The notes under the pieces were generated by a model. That model did no database searches, was not told where the DNA came from, and saw only the letters and a program-made list of their open reading frames with translations. From Nanobdellota archaeon (GTDB lineage: Archaea > Nanobdellota > Nanobdellia > Woesearchaeales > JAGLXL01): 64,000 bases of DNA. The stretch is taken from contig JAGLXL010000002.1 of the NCBI GenBank assembly GCA_023132895.1, forward strand, positions 62,001 through 126,000, in the 5' to 3' direction. How positions within the stretch are numbered: the stretch's first letter is position 1; each line of letters starts with the position of its first letter. The translations under genes were made by a program, and so were the position numbers. Shown piece after piece: positions 16,450 to 25,070 of this stretch.

Positions 16450-17654
16450 CTATAAGCTAAAACGTGATTCCTTACTACAATTTCTTTATTTGCTTCTTTA
16501 TTTATTAAAACACAACCAATCTTTCCCATTTTTTCTGCTAATGTTGGTTTTTCAATTAATTTAATTATTGCTCTAGCCATTCCTTCTTCGTTATAAGGTT
16601 CAATTAATAATCCTGTTTTGTTGGAAATAACTAATTCTGAACTCCCGCCAACATCAGTTGCTATAATGGTTTTTTTCATCGCAAAAGCTTCAAAAATTAT
16701 CCTACTTAAAGATTCTGGTCCAATGGAAGGACAAATTACAAAACTAGATTTTGCATATTCTTCTCTAACTTTATCATAGCTGATCTTTCCTAAAAGAATA
16801 ACATTTTCTGATAATTTCAATCTTTTTATCAAAGCAATCAATTTTCTTTTCTCAGAACCGTCACCAGCAATCCTCAATTGAACATTAGAGTATTGTTCAA
16901 CTACTTTTCTAAAAGCTTTGATTAGATAATCAAAACCCTTGAATTTAGTTAACGCTCCAGCAGTAAAAACCATTATCTTGTTTGGGTCTGATAAATCAAT
17001 TGGTTCCCAATCAGGTTTTTGGACTTTTATCGTTTTGACTCGGTCCCAATCAATTCCAGACTTTATGACTTGAGACTTTACAAAATCAGAAACGGTAATG
17101 TAATAATCAATCTGTTTAAACCATTTTCTCATTCTATTATTTTGTTCATAGAACCAAGGAAATAAAAAATAACTTAAAAAACCCAAACCGTAGGCTTCAT
17201 TTAACGAATCAAAAAGCCATTTTTTATATTGTTTTTTTGTGTAAACAAAAGGGATTCTATTTCCTTCCAAACAGATTGATAAATTACAGGCAAATGTTGT
17301 TGAACGGACTGTCAAGATAACTGGAATCCTCAACTGCCTAGCCGCTTTAATTGAAGCAATCATCATAAAAAAATCTTGTACGTGAATCACATCGGGCTTT
17401 TCTTTTTTGAATATCTCCACTAACCGTTTTGTCATGTAAAAATCTAACCATTTATTACCAATTATCAAGACTGGGTTAGGAACTCTTTTCAATACAGGCA
17501 TAGAATAACATCTGAAAGGAAATTTCTGGGTAATTTTTGTGGTTACAACAAATACATTTTCTGTCTTAGACAAACCTTTAGCCAGTAAAAAACTGCTTAT
17601 CTCCCCACCCTGTAATTTCTGCCCCAAAAAAGTTGAAACAATTGCTATTTTCAT
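16440..17654 (-). CDS. Glycosyltransferase family 4
   Basis: A 404-residue GT-B glycosyltransferase. It starts with KIAIVSTFLGQKLQGGEISSF (a GG acceptor loop close to the N-terminus). The sugar-nucleotide half shows VFTAGALTKFKGFDYLIKAF (about 230-250), LRIAGDGSEKRKL, and SSFVICPSIGPESLSRIIFEAFAMKKTIIATDVGG (about 310-345), with the E-x7-E region of retaining GT4 enzymes. It probably adds one sugar to a lipid-linked oligosaccharide on the cytoplasmic face. It is transcribed alone, away from the nucleotidyltransferase gene. Confidence 0.8.
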   Translation of the reverse strand: MKIAIVSTFLGQKLQGGEISSFLLAKGLSKTENVFVVTTKITQKFPFRCYSMPVLKRVPNPVLIIGNKWLDFYMTKRLVEIFKKEKPDVIHVQDFFMMIASIKAARQLRIPVILTVRSTTFACNLSICLEGNRIPFVYTKKQYKKWLFDSLNEAYGLGFLSYFLFPWFYEQNNRMRKWFKQIDYYITVSDFVKSQVIKSGIDWDRVKTIKVQKPDWEPIDLSDPNKIMVFTAGALTKFKGFDYLIKAFRKVVEQYSNVQLRIAGDGSEKRKLIALIKRLKLSENVILLGKISYDKVREEYAKSSFVICPSIGPESLSRIIFEAFAMKKTIIATDVGGSSELVISNKTGLLIEPYNEEGMARAIIKLIEKPTLAEKMGKIGCVLINKEANKEIVVRNHVLAYSHV

Positions 17655-17680
17655 GAATAATTTAACCTCAATTCACAACA

Positions 17681-17690
17681 TTTTTAAATC
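17681..17690 (+). promoter_or_regulatory. TATA box for the sugar-nucleotidyltransferase gene
   Basis: TTTTTAAATC lies 22-31 bases before the ATG at 17712. The gap to the divergent GT4 gene is only 57 bases. Confidence 0.5.
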
Positions 17691-17711
17691 TTATGAAGCC
17701 TATTTTTCTTT

Positions 17712-18425
17712 ATGCAAGTTGTTATTTTATGTGGTGGAAAAGGCACTCGGATGTGGCCTTTGACAAAGACCAGACCCAAACCTATGATTCCTATTGGAGA
17801 AAAACCTCTTCTTTGGCACCTCATGAAGATTTATTCATATTATGGTCACAAAGAATTTCTCTTATGCTTAGGTCATATGGCTAATATCATCAAAGACTAC
17901 TTCTCAAACCCAGAGAATATTGAGAAAGATTGGAAAATCTCTTTTATTGATACCGGATTGGATTTCAGCAAGTCAGAAAGAATTATGAAAGTGAGAGACC
18001 ACATCAAAGAAGATAACTTTCTGCTTGCCTATGGAGATGATATCGCTCAGATCAACATCAATGAGTCTATTGAATTTCACATTCAAAATAATAAAATGGT
18101 TACTTTAACAGCCCCGCCTTTATTTTCTCAGTTTGGAGTTCTTGAAATTAACCAAAACAATGAAATTACTTATTTTAGGGAAAAACCAAGACTTGAAAAT
18201 TTTTGGTTTAATGGTGGCTTCTTTGTTTTTAATAGGAAAATCTTTGATTATTTACATCTCGGAGAATTAGAAAAAGAAGTCTTTGAAAACCTCTCACAAG
18301 AAAGACAAATCTCTGCCTTTAAACTCAATGGTTATTGGCAGTGCATGAACACTTCTAAAGAAGCTATGGAATTGAATCAGTTATGGGAAAAAGGCAATGC
18401 TCCCTGGAAAGTATGGAAAAATTAA
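17712..18425 (+). CDS. Sugar-1-phosphate nucleotidyltransferase (RfbF-like)
   Basis: A 237-residue nucleotide-sugar synthase. Signature VVILCGGKGTRMWPLTKTRP (residues 3-22) binds the NTP, and KPMIPIGEKPLLWHLM and LLAYGDDI (about 103-110, metal Asp) follow. The wording MIPIGEKPLLWHLMKIYS and the later FWFNGGFFVFNRKI resemble glucose-1-phosphate cytidylyltransferase (RfbF) more than UDP or dTDP enzymes. Immediately convergent is an SDR gene resembling CDP-glucose 4,6-dehydratase, which supports a CDP-sugar pathway. It is about 20 residues shorter than typical RfbF. NTP specificity is inferred. Confidence 0.75.
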   Translation: MQVVILCGGKGTRMWPLTKTRPKPMIPIGEKPLLWHLMKIYSYYGHKEFLLCLGHMANIIKDYFSNPENIEKDWKISFIDTGLDFSKSERIMKVRDHIKEDNFLLAYGDDIAQININESIEFHIQNNKMVTLTAPPLFSQFGVLEINQNNEITYFREKPRLENFWFNGGFFVFNRKIFDYLHLGELEKEVFENLSQERQISAFKLNGYWQCMNTSKEAMELNQLWEKGNAPWKVWKN

Positions 18426-19393
18426 CAATTATTAGCTAAAAACTCCTTGTACCACTCGATCGTTTCCTTTAACCCTTCTTCAAGAGAATATTGAGGTGAC
18501 CAATTAAGAAGTCTTTGCACTTTTTCAACAGAAAGATATTGTTTATCAATCTCATTAGTGGCTTTTCCTGTTATCTTCGGCTCAATCTCCCTTCCAGTCA
18601 ATCTAATAATTAATTTAAATAAATCCAAAACACTGACTGGTTTCCCAGCCCCAAAATTAAAGGCTTGGCCTTTAATATCTTCTCTAGCCAAAGATGCTGC
18701 CAAAGTCAAATAAGCGTCGACTGCGTCCTTAATATACATATAATCCCTCTCTAGGGTCCCATCACTTCTAATAATCAATTCCTTGCCTTGCAATGAAGAA
18801 ATAACAGTATCTGGCACAATTCTGCTGATATTCATGTCTGCCCCACCATAAGTGTTGGCATTCCTTGTTACTGCCACAGATAAACCATAAGATTTAACAT
18901 AACTCCTAGCTAAAATATCAGCACAAGCTTTTGAAGCGTCATAAGGATAGAGCCCCAACAAAGGTTGGTCTTCAGTATATGGCAATTTATCTTGGTCCCC
19001 GTATGCTTTGTCAGAAGAAGCTACAATCACTCCTTTTATTGTACTAACATTCCTTGCAGCTTCTAAGATTGTCCAAGTGCCTTTGATATTTGATTCAAAA
19101 GTAGATAAAGGAGAACGAGACGCAACCCCTACAATGGCCTGAGCAGCTAAATGAAAAACATATTCGACATCATTTTCATTCAAAGCCCTTAAAACTAGCT
19201 CGTAATCGATAATGTCTCCTTGAACAACAGTTACCTTATCCTTAATTCCATGTAAATCAAGAGCGCTCTTTTTTTTCATATCTCTCACTATTACAATTAC
19301 ATTAGCGCCTTTTTCAACAAGAACTTTGGTTAACCAACCGCCGATAAAACCGTCTGCTCCGGTTATAAAAACGTTTTTTTCTTTCCAATCCAT
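18422..19393 (-). CDS. NDP-sugar 4,6-dehydratase, CDP-glucose-type (extended SDR)
   Basis: An extended short-chain dehydrogenase. Seen: NAD-binding VFITGADGFIGGWL (about residues 7-20), VFHLAAQAIVG, VASSDKAYGDQDKLPYTE, and YPYDASKACADI with the catalytic Y-x3-K. The strings SSDKAYGD, YDASKACADI and VTRNANTYGGADMN recall CDP-glucose 4,6-dehydratase (RfbG). It would make CDP-4-keto-6-deoxyglucose from the product of the convergent RfbF-like enzyme (4-base overlap). I chose the ATG at 19393 because ATATTTAAAT at 19416-19425 gives the usual TATA spacing; an in-frame ATG at 19417 overlaps that box. Confidence 0.75.
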   Translation of the reverse strand: MDWKEKNVFITGADGFIGGWLTKVLVEKGANVIVIVRDMKKKSALDLHGIKDKVTVVQGDIIDYELVLRALNENDVEYVFHLAAQAIVGVASRSPLSTFESNIKGTWTILEAARNVSTIKGVIVASSDKAYGDQDKLPYTEDQPLLGLYPYDASKACADILARSYVKSYGLSVAVTRNANTYGGADMNISRIVPDTVISSLQGKELIIRSDGTLERDYMYIKDAVDAYLTLAASLAREDIKGQAFNFGAGKPVSVLDLFKLIIRLTGREIEPKITGKATNEIDKQYLSVEKVQRLLNWSPQYSLEEGLKETIEWYKEFLANNC

Positions 19394-19415
19394 AACAGAA
19401 ATAGGAATAAAAGAC

Positions 19416-19425
19416 ATATTTAAAT
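19416..19425 (-). promoter_or_regulatory. TATA box deciding the SDR start
   Basis: ATTTAAATAT on the minus strand, 23-32 bases before the ATG at 19393. It overlaps the more upstream ATG (19417), which is therefore unlikely to be used. Confidence 0.5.
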
Positions 19426-19444
19426 GTTATTATTTTAAGTTCAT

Positions 19445-20476
19445 TTAAAGGATATTTTCATAAAGGCCAACTAATTTATCAGCAAAATTACTCCATGTAA
19501 ACCTCTGAGCCAGTTCAACATTCTTTTTCCCTAAAACCTTTGCTTTGGCTGAATTGCTCATCAAATAATCTATTGCTTTAGCCATCTGCCTCACTCTCCC
19601 AGGCTTGACAACCAATCCTTCAAAACCTAAGGGAATTGTTGAAACAATTGGACAACCAGATGCCATTGCCTCAACTAAAACAAAACCAAATGTTTCCCCA
19701 TAAGATGGCAGGAAAAAAACACTGGCTTTGGAATACATCTCAAAAAATGGTTTCCCTGCTTTCAAAGAGAGATTAGAAAATTTGACATTGGTAGGAGCTA
19801 TCTCCCTCAGTTTTCCCTCTTCCTCCCCCCAACCCATCATCACAAAGTTGATATGTGGCAATAATTTTGCTACTTTAATTAAATCATAAACTCCCTTTTG
19901 TTTAGCAAATCTTCCGCTAAAAAGAACAAAGGACTCTTTTTTACCTGATTTATAATCCTTCAAATCCACGCCAGGATTAATCACCATTGAATTTTTTCCA
20001 GCCACACCTACTTCTCGCCCCCATTCCTTTGAATAATCACTCAAAAATAAAATTTTATCATAGCTTCTGTTTAATTGGATTTTTTCAACTATCCTTGAAA
20101 CAGTGCCCTTAAAAAAACCTCTCATCTTTAGCCATCTTTTCCCATACAAACCAAAAACAAAACATACTACTGGTTTCCTCAATAACTTTCCCACCAACCA
20201 AGAAGGAAAACAAGCATTATAATTAGAGGTTTGAATCAAATCAACATCTTTAGCATGTTTCCAAATAGAAAAGAATGCAAAGTTCATCAAATATCTGTTA
20301 ATTTTCAACCGAACCGTTGGAATTCCCTCAAACGATTTTATTTTGGGGTTACCTGTTGTCAAAACCTTAACCTGGATTCCTCTCTTCTGCAGATTTTTGG
20401 CCATTTCATAGACTAATTTCTCCCCACCACCTGCAAAATCAGGCATAAATAACTCGTGTGTAATCAAAACCTTCAT
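19445..20476 (-). CDS. Glycosyltransferase family 4
   Basis: A 343-residue GT-B enzyme. It begins KVLITHELFMPDFAGGGEKLV, a GT4 acceptor-site loop. SFVLFSGRFAKQKGVYDLIK (about 175-195), NFVMMGWGEEEGKL and SVFFLPSYGETFGFVLVEAMA (about 253-273, with the E-x7-E pair) form the donor half. It overlaps the end of the AsnB gene by 4 bases on the same strand, so the genes from 24356 down to 19445 read as one operon: GT2, methyltransferase, AsnB, GT4. The sugar donor is unknown. Confidence 0.8.
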   Translation of the reverse strand: MKVLITHELFMPDFAGGGEKLVYEMAKNLQKRGIQVKVLTTGNPKIKSFEGIPTVRLKINRYLMNFAFFSIWKHAKDVDLIQTSNYNACFPSWLVGKLLRKPVVCFVFGLYGKRWLKMRGFFKGTVSRIVEKIQLNRSYDKILFLSDYSKEWGREVGVAGKNSMVINPGVDLKDYKSGKKESFVLFSGRFAKQKGVYDLIKVAKLLPHINFVMMGWGEEEGKLREIAPTNVKFSNLSLKAGKPFFEMYSKASVFFLPSYGETFGFVLVEAMASGCPIVSTIPLGFEGLVVKPGRVRQMAKAIDYLMSNSAKAKVLGKKNVELAQRFTWSNFADKLVGLYENIL

Positions 20477-22365
20477 AATTTTTCCCCCAAGATAAATTGA
20501 TCATACCACATCTTAAAATTAAGCAGACACCACAACTGCCTCATATAAAACAATCGTGATCTGTTCAAACCTTTCTTCATTTTTTCAATATAAACTGGAT
20601 TGAAAACACCATATTTTCTTAATTCATTGATATCTAATAATTGCCCAACATAATCTTTTAAATCTTCATTCATCCATTGGTCAATCGGAACAAAAAACCT
20701 TTTTTTCTTTGTTTCCGTCGATTGTTTTGGCAAAATTCCCTCCATCGCTTTCCTTAAAACATACTTATCAGTTAAACCTTTCATCTTATATTGAATTGGA
20801 ATTTGATAAACACTTTCTACAAAAGTGTGGTCTAAAAAAGGCACTCTAGCTTCTATGGCATGGGCCATGGTATTTTTATCGACTTTCATCAACAAGTCTT
20901 CCACCATAGCAGTATTGACCTCGAGCAACATTAATTTATGTAAGGCGTCATTTTTGTTATGTGAATAATCAAAATTCAAGCGTTTTGATAGATTATATCT
21001 AAAATTATAATCTTTCATCACTTTTCTCTTTTCTTTCTCGTTAAAGATAGAGATAATCTCAAGATAAGCATCAGTTGGATTCTTGGCCAGTAGGTAATTT
21101 CCAAAACGTTCTATTCCTTTTTCTCCCAGACTTTCAGCATACTTAAAAAATTTATTCAATATCTGAGGGGGAGTATTTTTGGCAATAAAAGGGGCTACTG
21201 CCTTAAACGGTCTCGGAACAAATCTCAAGAACTTTTGCCTCATTTTTAACAACTTATACTGCTCATAACCGCTAAAAATCTCATCACTCCCTTCTCCTGT
21301 TAAAACAATTGTTACTCCTTTCTTCTTGGTAAACTCAGAAAGAATATAAGTTGGAATTGATGTCGGGTCAGCCATTGGTTCATCAAGATGATGAACAATC
21401 TTAGGCATCAATTTGACAGTATTTGGCTTGACTGTCAAAACATGATGGTCTGTGTTGAAATGATTTGCAATAAAATTTGCTGCCCTCATTTCTTCTTTTT
21501 GTTCTTCATAACCAAAACCAACTGAAAATGTCTTGATTCTATCTTCAGCAAAAGAGTGCAACAAACCAACTACACTGGCACTGTCAATCCCCCCAGATAA
21601 ATAAACTCCTAAAGATACTTCGCCCATCAACCGCCGTTTAATAGATTCTGTTAAATCCTTTCTTACTTTCTTTTCATAATATTTCAAGGATTTATTCTTG
21701 GTATCAATTTTCAGGGCCCAGTATCTTTTCTCGAATAATCTCTTACCATCAAAAATCAAGTAATGGCCTGGTTTCACCTTAAAAATCCCTTTAAAAAAAG
21801 TTTCAGCATCAGTATTAGCTCTAAATGTAAAGTAGGTATTGAATGCTTCCTTGTTCAATTCCCGTTTAATCTCACGGTCCTCTAAAATTGCCTTTATCTC
21901 AGAAGCAAAGATAAATTTCCCGTCTTGAAAAGTATAATACAAAGGATTAATTCCTAATCTATCTCTTGCTATAAATACTCTTTTCCTAACACTATCCCAA
22001 ATTGCAAAAGCAAAACAGCCGTTAAAATAATCAACACATCTCTCCCCTACCTCTTCATACATATGAACTATTACTTCGGTATCAGTTTCACTGTAAAACC
22101 TGTGGCCCTTATGTTCTAACCATTGCCTCAACTCTCTAAAATTGTAGATTTCACCGTTAAAAACAACCCAGATTGATTTATTTTCATTCGACATTGGTTG
22201 CCTACCTTTCTTAGTCAAATCAATAATCTTAAGCCGTTTATGACCTAAAGAAATATTTTTATCTATAAAATAACCTTCATCATCAGGACCACGATGATTC
22301 AATCGGCTAGTCATTTTTTTAACTAGTCTTTTATCAGCCCAATTAAAACCAATTATACCGCACAT
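20473..22365 (-). CDS. asnB: AsnB-type glutamine-dependent amidotransferase
   Basis: A 630-residue enzyme with an N-terminal Ntn glutaminase domain. I set the start at MCGIIGF so that Cys2 becomes the nucleophile, which rules out the 8-residue longer frame start. RLNHRGPDDEGYF, VVFNGEIYN and RDRLGINPLYY follow. The synthetase domain begins near 240 with VYLSGGIDSASV (ATP pyrophosphatase SGGxDS loop), and later TGEGSDEIFSGYEQY. It makes asparagine or, as often inside glycan clusters, converts a sugar carboxylate to the amide. Context favours the second, but residues cannot settle it. Its start overlaps the stop of the methyltransferase gene. Confidence 0.85.
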   Translation of the reverse strand: MCGIIGFNWADKRLVKKMTSRLNHRGPDDEGYFIDKNISLGHKRLKIIDLTKKGRQPMSNENKSIWVVFNGEIYNFRELRQWLEHKGHRFYSETDTEVIVHMYEEVGERCVDYFNGCFAFAIWDSVRKRVFIARDRLGINPLYYTFQDGKFIFASEIKAILEDREIKRELNKEAFNTYFTFRANTDAETFFKGIFKVKPGHYLIFDGKRLFEKRYWALKIDTKNKSLKYYEKKVRKDLTESIKRRLMGEVSLGVYLSGGIDSASVVGLLHSFAEDRIKTFSVGFGYEEQKEEMRAANFIANHFNTDHHVLTVKPNTVKLMPKIVHHLDEPMADPTSIPTYILSEFTKKKGVTIVLTGEGSDEIFSGYEQYKLLKMRQKFLRFVPRPFKAVAPFIAKNTPPQILNKFFKYAESLGEKGIERFGNYLLAKNPTDAYLEIISIFNEKEKRKVMKDYNFRYNLSKRLNFDYSHNKNDALHKLMLLEVNTAMVEDLLMKVDKNTMAHAIEARVPFLDHTFVESVYQIPIQYKMKGLTDKYVLRKAMEGILPKQSTETKKKRFFVPIDQWMNEDLKDYVGQLLDINELRKYGVFNPVYIEKMKKGLNRSRLFYMRQLWCLLNFKMWYDQFILGEKL

Positions 22366-23426
22366 TATAAAACACCAAAACCTCTCCAACTATTTTTATT
22401 TCGTCTCGTTATTTTAAATTTATTAATATTTGCCCTCTTGAACCAGCCAACAATCTCTTTTTTAGTGTGGTAAAAAGCAGTTGGAGCCAGCATCTGATCA
22501 AAAACAATGGAGTGGCAGATTCTAAAATTCAATTTTGAGAGATAGTAAAAAAAATAATTTTGTGGTAAAATTCTGGTGATTAATCTCATTCCCTTTGTCT
22601 CATTTATTATTTCGTATACTTTAAAAATAGGAAATAACAACAGCATGCTCATAAAACTTATGAAATCAACTAATCTCAAAGGTAATTTTGAAAAGAAATA
22701 CTTTCTCATTGGATCCATCAACTTTAATAAAAAATTACCTTCCCGACCATAAACCCAGATAGAAATAAAACCTTTTTTCTTAACTAATGCCAAAATTTTT
22801 CTAAAACCTGCTTCAGGATTTGGCAAATGGTGCAACACACCAATTGAATAGATATAGTCAAATGTTCTTTCCTTAAAAGGTAAATGATATATGTCTGCCT
22901 GAACAAAGTGGGCATTTTGATTTTCTTGATTATTCCTATAAGCTACTTCAATGGATTCGCCTAGATCAATTCCCACCAACATTTTAGCGCCATATCTGCT
23001 TGCGTAATAACAATGTCTTCCTGTCCCGCAGCCTCCATCTAAAATAACCTTATTTTTAAAAAAATCCTTACCGACTTTGACCCAATCTAAAAATTGTTTT
23101 TCATATTCATTGTGTAAGGAGGAAAATTTTTTCCATTCATAACTAAATCTATCTACAGTCACAAGTTTCTCTTGATCTTTTTTTGTTTTCTTTACTTGGT
23201 AATTCTTAACAGAGTATTTTTCAAAAAATTTTCTGTGGTTCTTCATCAACTCCCCTCTAAAACTATCTGGTAAAATCCGGGGTACACCGTTAATTATTGG
23301 ATACTCTCGACATCTACATTTCAGCAAACCATGAATTATCTCGATTCCTCCCTCAAAAAAGATGTCTAAGTCAAAACTAGATTTACAAAAAGGGCAGATG
23401 ATTAAATTCAAAATATTTTTTTTCAT
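22365..23426 (-). CDS. Methyltransferase with N-terminal Trm112-like zinc-ribbon segment
   Basis: A 353-residue protein. The first 55 residues contain IICPFCKSSFDLD and LLKCRCREYPIINGVPRILP, a Trm112-like metal-binding module (C-x2-C ... C-x-C). The class I methyltransferase core follows: VILDGGCGTGRHCYYASRYG (about 128-147), VGIDLGESIEVA, and FDYIYSIGVLHHLPNPEAGF (about 192-211). The C-terminal 120 residues include hydrophobic helices (RLVDFISFMSMLLLFPIF), so membrane association is likely. Such fusions are common in glycan clusters. It is one base from the start of AsnB and 3 bases after the GT2 gene. Confidence 0.75.
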   Translation of the reverse strand: MKKNILNLIICPFCKSSFDLDIFFEGGIEIIHGLLKCRCREYPIINGVPRILPDSFRGELMKNHRKFFEKYSVKNYQVKKTKKDQEKLVTVDRFSYEWKKFSSLHNEYEKQFLDWVKVGKDFFKNKVILDGGCGTGRHCYYASRYGAKMLVGIDLGESIEVAYRNNQENQNAHFVQADIYHLPFKERTFDYIYSIGVLHHLPNPEAGFRKILALVKKKGFISIWVYGREGNFLLKLMDPMRKYFFSKLPLRLVDFISFMSMLLLFPIFKVYEIINETKGMRLITRILPQNYFFYYLSKLNFRICHSIVFDQMLAPTAFYHTKKEIVGWFKRANINKFKITRRNKNSWRGFGVL

Positions 23427-23429
23427 CGT

Positions 23430-24356
23430 TTATCTAATGACTATGTTTTTGATACTGTACGCCTTTTCACCCGCTTTTGAATAATATGTCCTTATCAGTA
23501 TCTCCCCAAGAAATCCAAAAATAATAAACATTGTACCTGTGATTACCAGCAGAACCCCCAGTAACAATAATGGTCCAACTGTTAACCCCTTAATCAACAA
23601 AGCCTTAACAAACTGTTCTATAAAAATGACAACACTTAAACCATATTGCAAAAATCCCAGTAAACCAAAAAAATGTAGTGGTCTTGTAGAATAACTGCCC
23701 CAAAATTTGATATACAACAAATCAAGGAAACCATTAAACAATCTTTTCAAACCATACTTGGTTTTCCCGTATTTTCGGGAATGGTGGTGAACTTTAACTT
23801 CACCAAGCCTAAAACCTTTCCAAGCCAGCATTGGAGGGATGTAACGGTGCATTTCCCCCATCAAATCAAAATTTTTAAAACATTCCTTTCTGTAAGCTTT
23901 CAAAGAGCACCCAAAATCATGAAGATTAGTCTTTAAAATTTTTCTCCTTAATCGGCTGGCAAATATCGAAAAAAAATTTTTCTGTAAAGAATCCTTTCTT
24001 CGTTTACGCCAACCAGAAACCACATCATACCCTTCGTCTAATTTAGCAATCAGTCTTGGTATATCAACTGGATCATTCTGTAAATCCCCATCCATACTCA
24101 CTACAATTTCACCCTTAATAGCTTTAAAACCAGCATCCATTGCTGCTGACTGGCCAAAATTCTTTCTAAAATTAATAATTTTAACTTTTTTAAGCTTAAG
24201 AAGTTCCTCATAAGTACGGTCTTTGCTTCCATCATTAATAAAAATAATCTCATACTTTTTATTCAAAGTATCAAGAACTTCTTTTACCTTTTTATGTAAG
24301 ATTGCTACATTTTTTTCTTCATTATACACTGGAATCACTACGGAAATATCAACCAT
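23430..24356 (-). CDS. GT2 polyprenyl-phosphate glycosyltransferase (DPM/GtrB-like)
   Basis: A 308-residue GT2 enzyme. Seen: ISVVIPVYNEEKNV (4-17), IIFINDGSKDRT, MDGDLQNDPVDIP (DxD-type metal site, about 89-101) and FGCSLKAYRK. Two C-terminal membrane helices (about 225-295; SVVIFIEQFVKALL and LLLLGVLLVITGTMFIIFGF) are those of GtrB/ArnC-like enzymes that load a sugar onto polyprenyl phosphate. The flipped lipid-linked sugar would feed GT-C transferases such as those at 25071 and 34038. First gene of the 24356-19445 operon. Confidence 0.85.
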   Translation of the reverse strand: MVDISVVIPVYNEEKNVAILHKKVKEVLDTLNKKYEIIFINDGSKDRTYEELLKLKKVKIINFRKNFGQSAAMDAGFKAIKGEIVVSMDGDLQNDPVDIPRLIAKLDEGYDVVSGWRKRRKDSLQKNFFSIFASRLRRKILKTNLHDFGCSLKAYRKECFKNFDLMGEMHRYIPPMLAWKGFRLGEVKVHHHSRKYGKTKYGLKRLFNGFLDLLYIKFWGSYSTRPLHFFGLLGFLQYGLSVVIFIEQFVKALLIKGLTVGPLLLLGVLLVITGTMFIIFGFLGEILIRTYYSKAGEKAYSIKNIVIR

Positions 24357-24478
24357 TTGTATTACCTCAAGATTAATCAGATTAATAAACCACCTTTAAA
24401 TATTTTTCTAAAATTAATTAATTTTTACCATTCCCCAATAGAAACTTTAATAAACAAAAAGATTAGCTCATCAAATAG

Positions 24479-25051
24479 ATGGGTTTAAAAAAATTAAATC
24501 TTGGGTGTGGCAATTACAAATTAAAAGGTTATATTAATGTAGATATCAACCCATTATTTAAACCTGACACCATCATTGATCTCAACAACATAGAATCTTA
24601 CAAACAATTTGAATCCAATGAATATGATGAAATTTATATGAGTCACATTCTAGAGCATTTATCTGACCCTTTCTCTTTAATGAAAGAATTTCACCGTATA
24701 TTAAAACCTAAAGGGATTCTCAAAATAAAGGTTCCTCATTTCAGCCGAGGCTTCACTCATTCACAACACAAATCGGGGTTTGATGTTGGCTTCCCCCTGT
24801 ACTTCAATAAAAAATTTAAAGCAGGTTATTTTGGTTTTGATTTCAAACTAATCAAAATGAAACTTAACTGGATGATTCAATTTGATTTAAAGAAATCTTT
24901 TACTAATGTCTTGTCCTTATCTATCCTCAAAATTATGAATCATTTCTTCAACTTTCTTGCTTATCTTAACCCTTATTTCTGCAGCCGCTTTTGGTGTTAT
25001 TTTGTTGGGGGTTTTGAAGAAATAGAATTTATCTTGAAAAAAACCAGTTAA
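24479..25051 (+). CDS. SAM-dependent methyltransferase (small, glycan-type)
   Basis: A 190-residue methyltransferase. KKLNLGCGNYKLKGYINVDI (3-22) is the motif I variety common in small glycosyl-cluster methyltransferases. YDEIYMSHILEHLSDPFSLMKEF (about 51-73) and ILKPKGILKIKVPH complete the core. A hydrophobic C-terminal end (SRFWCYFVGGFEEIEFIL) follows. It stands alone on the plus strand between two minus-strand operons; the 120-bp gap upstream is AT-rich and probably carries both promoters. Substrate unknown. Confidence 0.75.
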   Translation: MGLKKLNLGCGNYKLKGYINVDINPLFKPDTIIDLNNIESYKQFESNEYDEIYMSHILEHLSDPFSLMKEFHRILKPKGILKIKVPHFSRGFTHSQHKSGFDVGFPLYFNKKFKAGYFGFDFKLIKMKLNWMIQFDLKKSFTNVLSLSILKIMNHFFNFLAYLNPYFCSRFWCYFVGGFEEIEFILKKTS

Positions 25052-25070
25052 AAAATATTAATTGTCCTAG

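Noticed and set aside
20473-22389. Longer AsnB start with eight extra residues
   Set aside because: It would block the N-terminal Cys nucleophile, which must be exposed right after Met.
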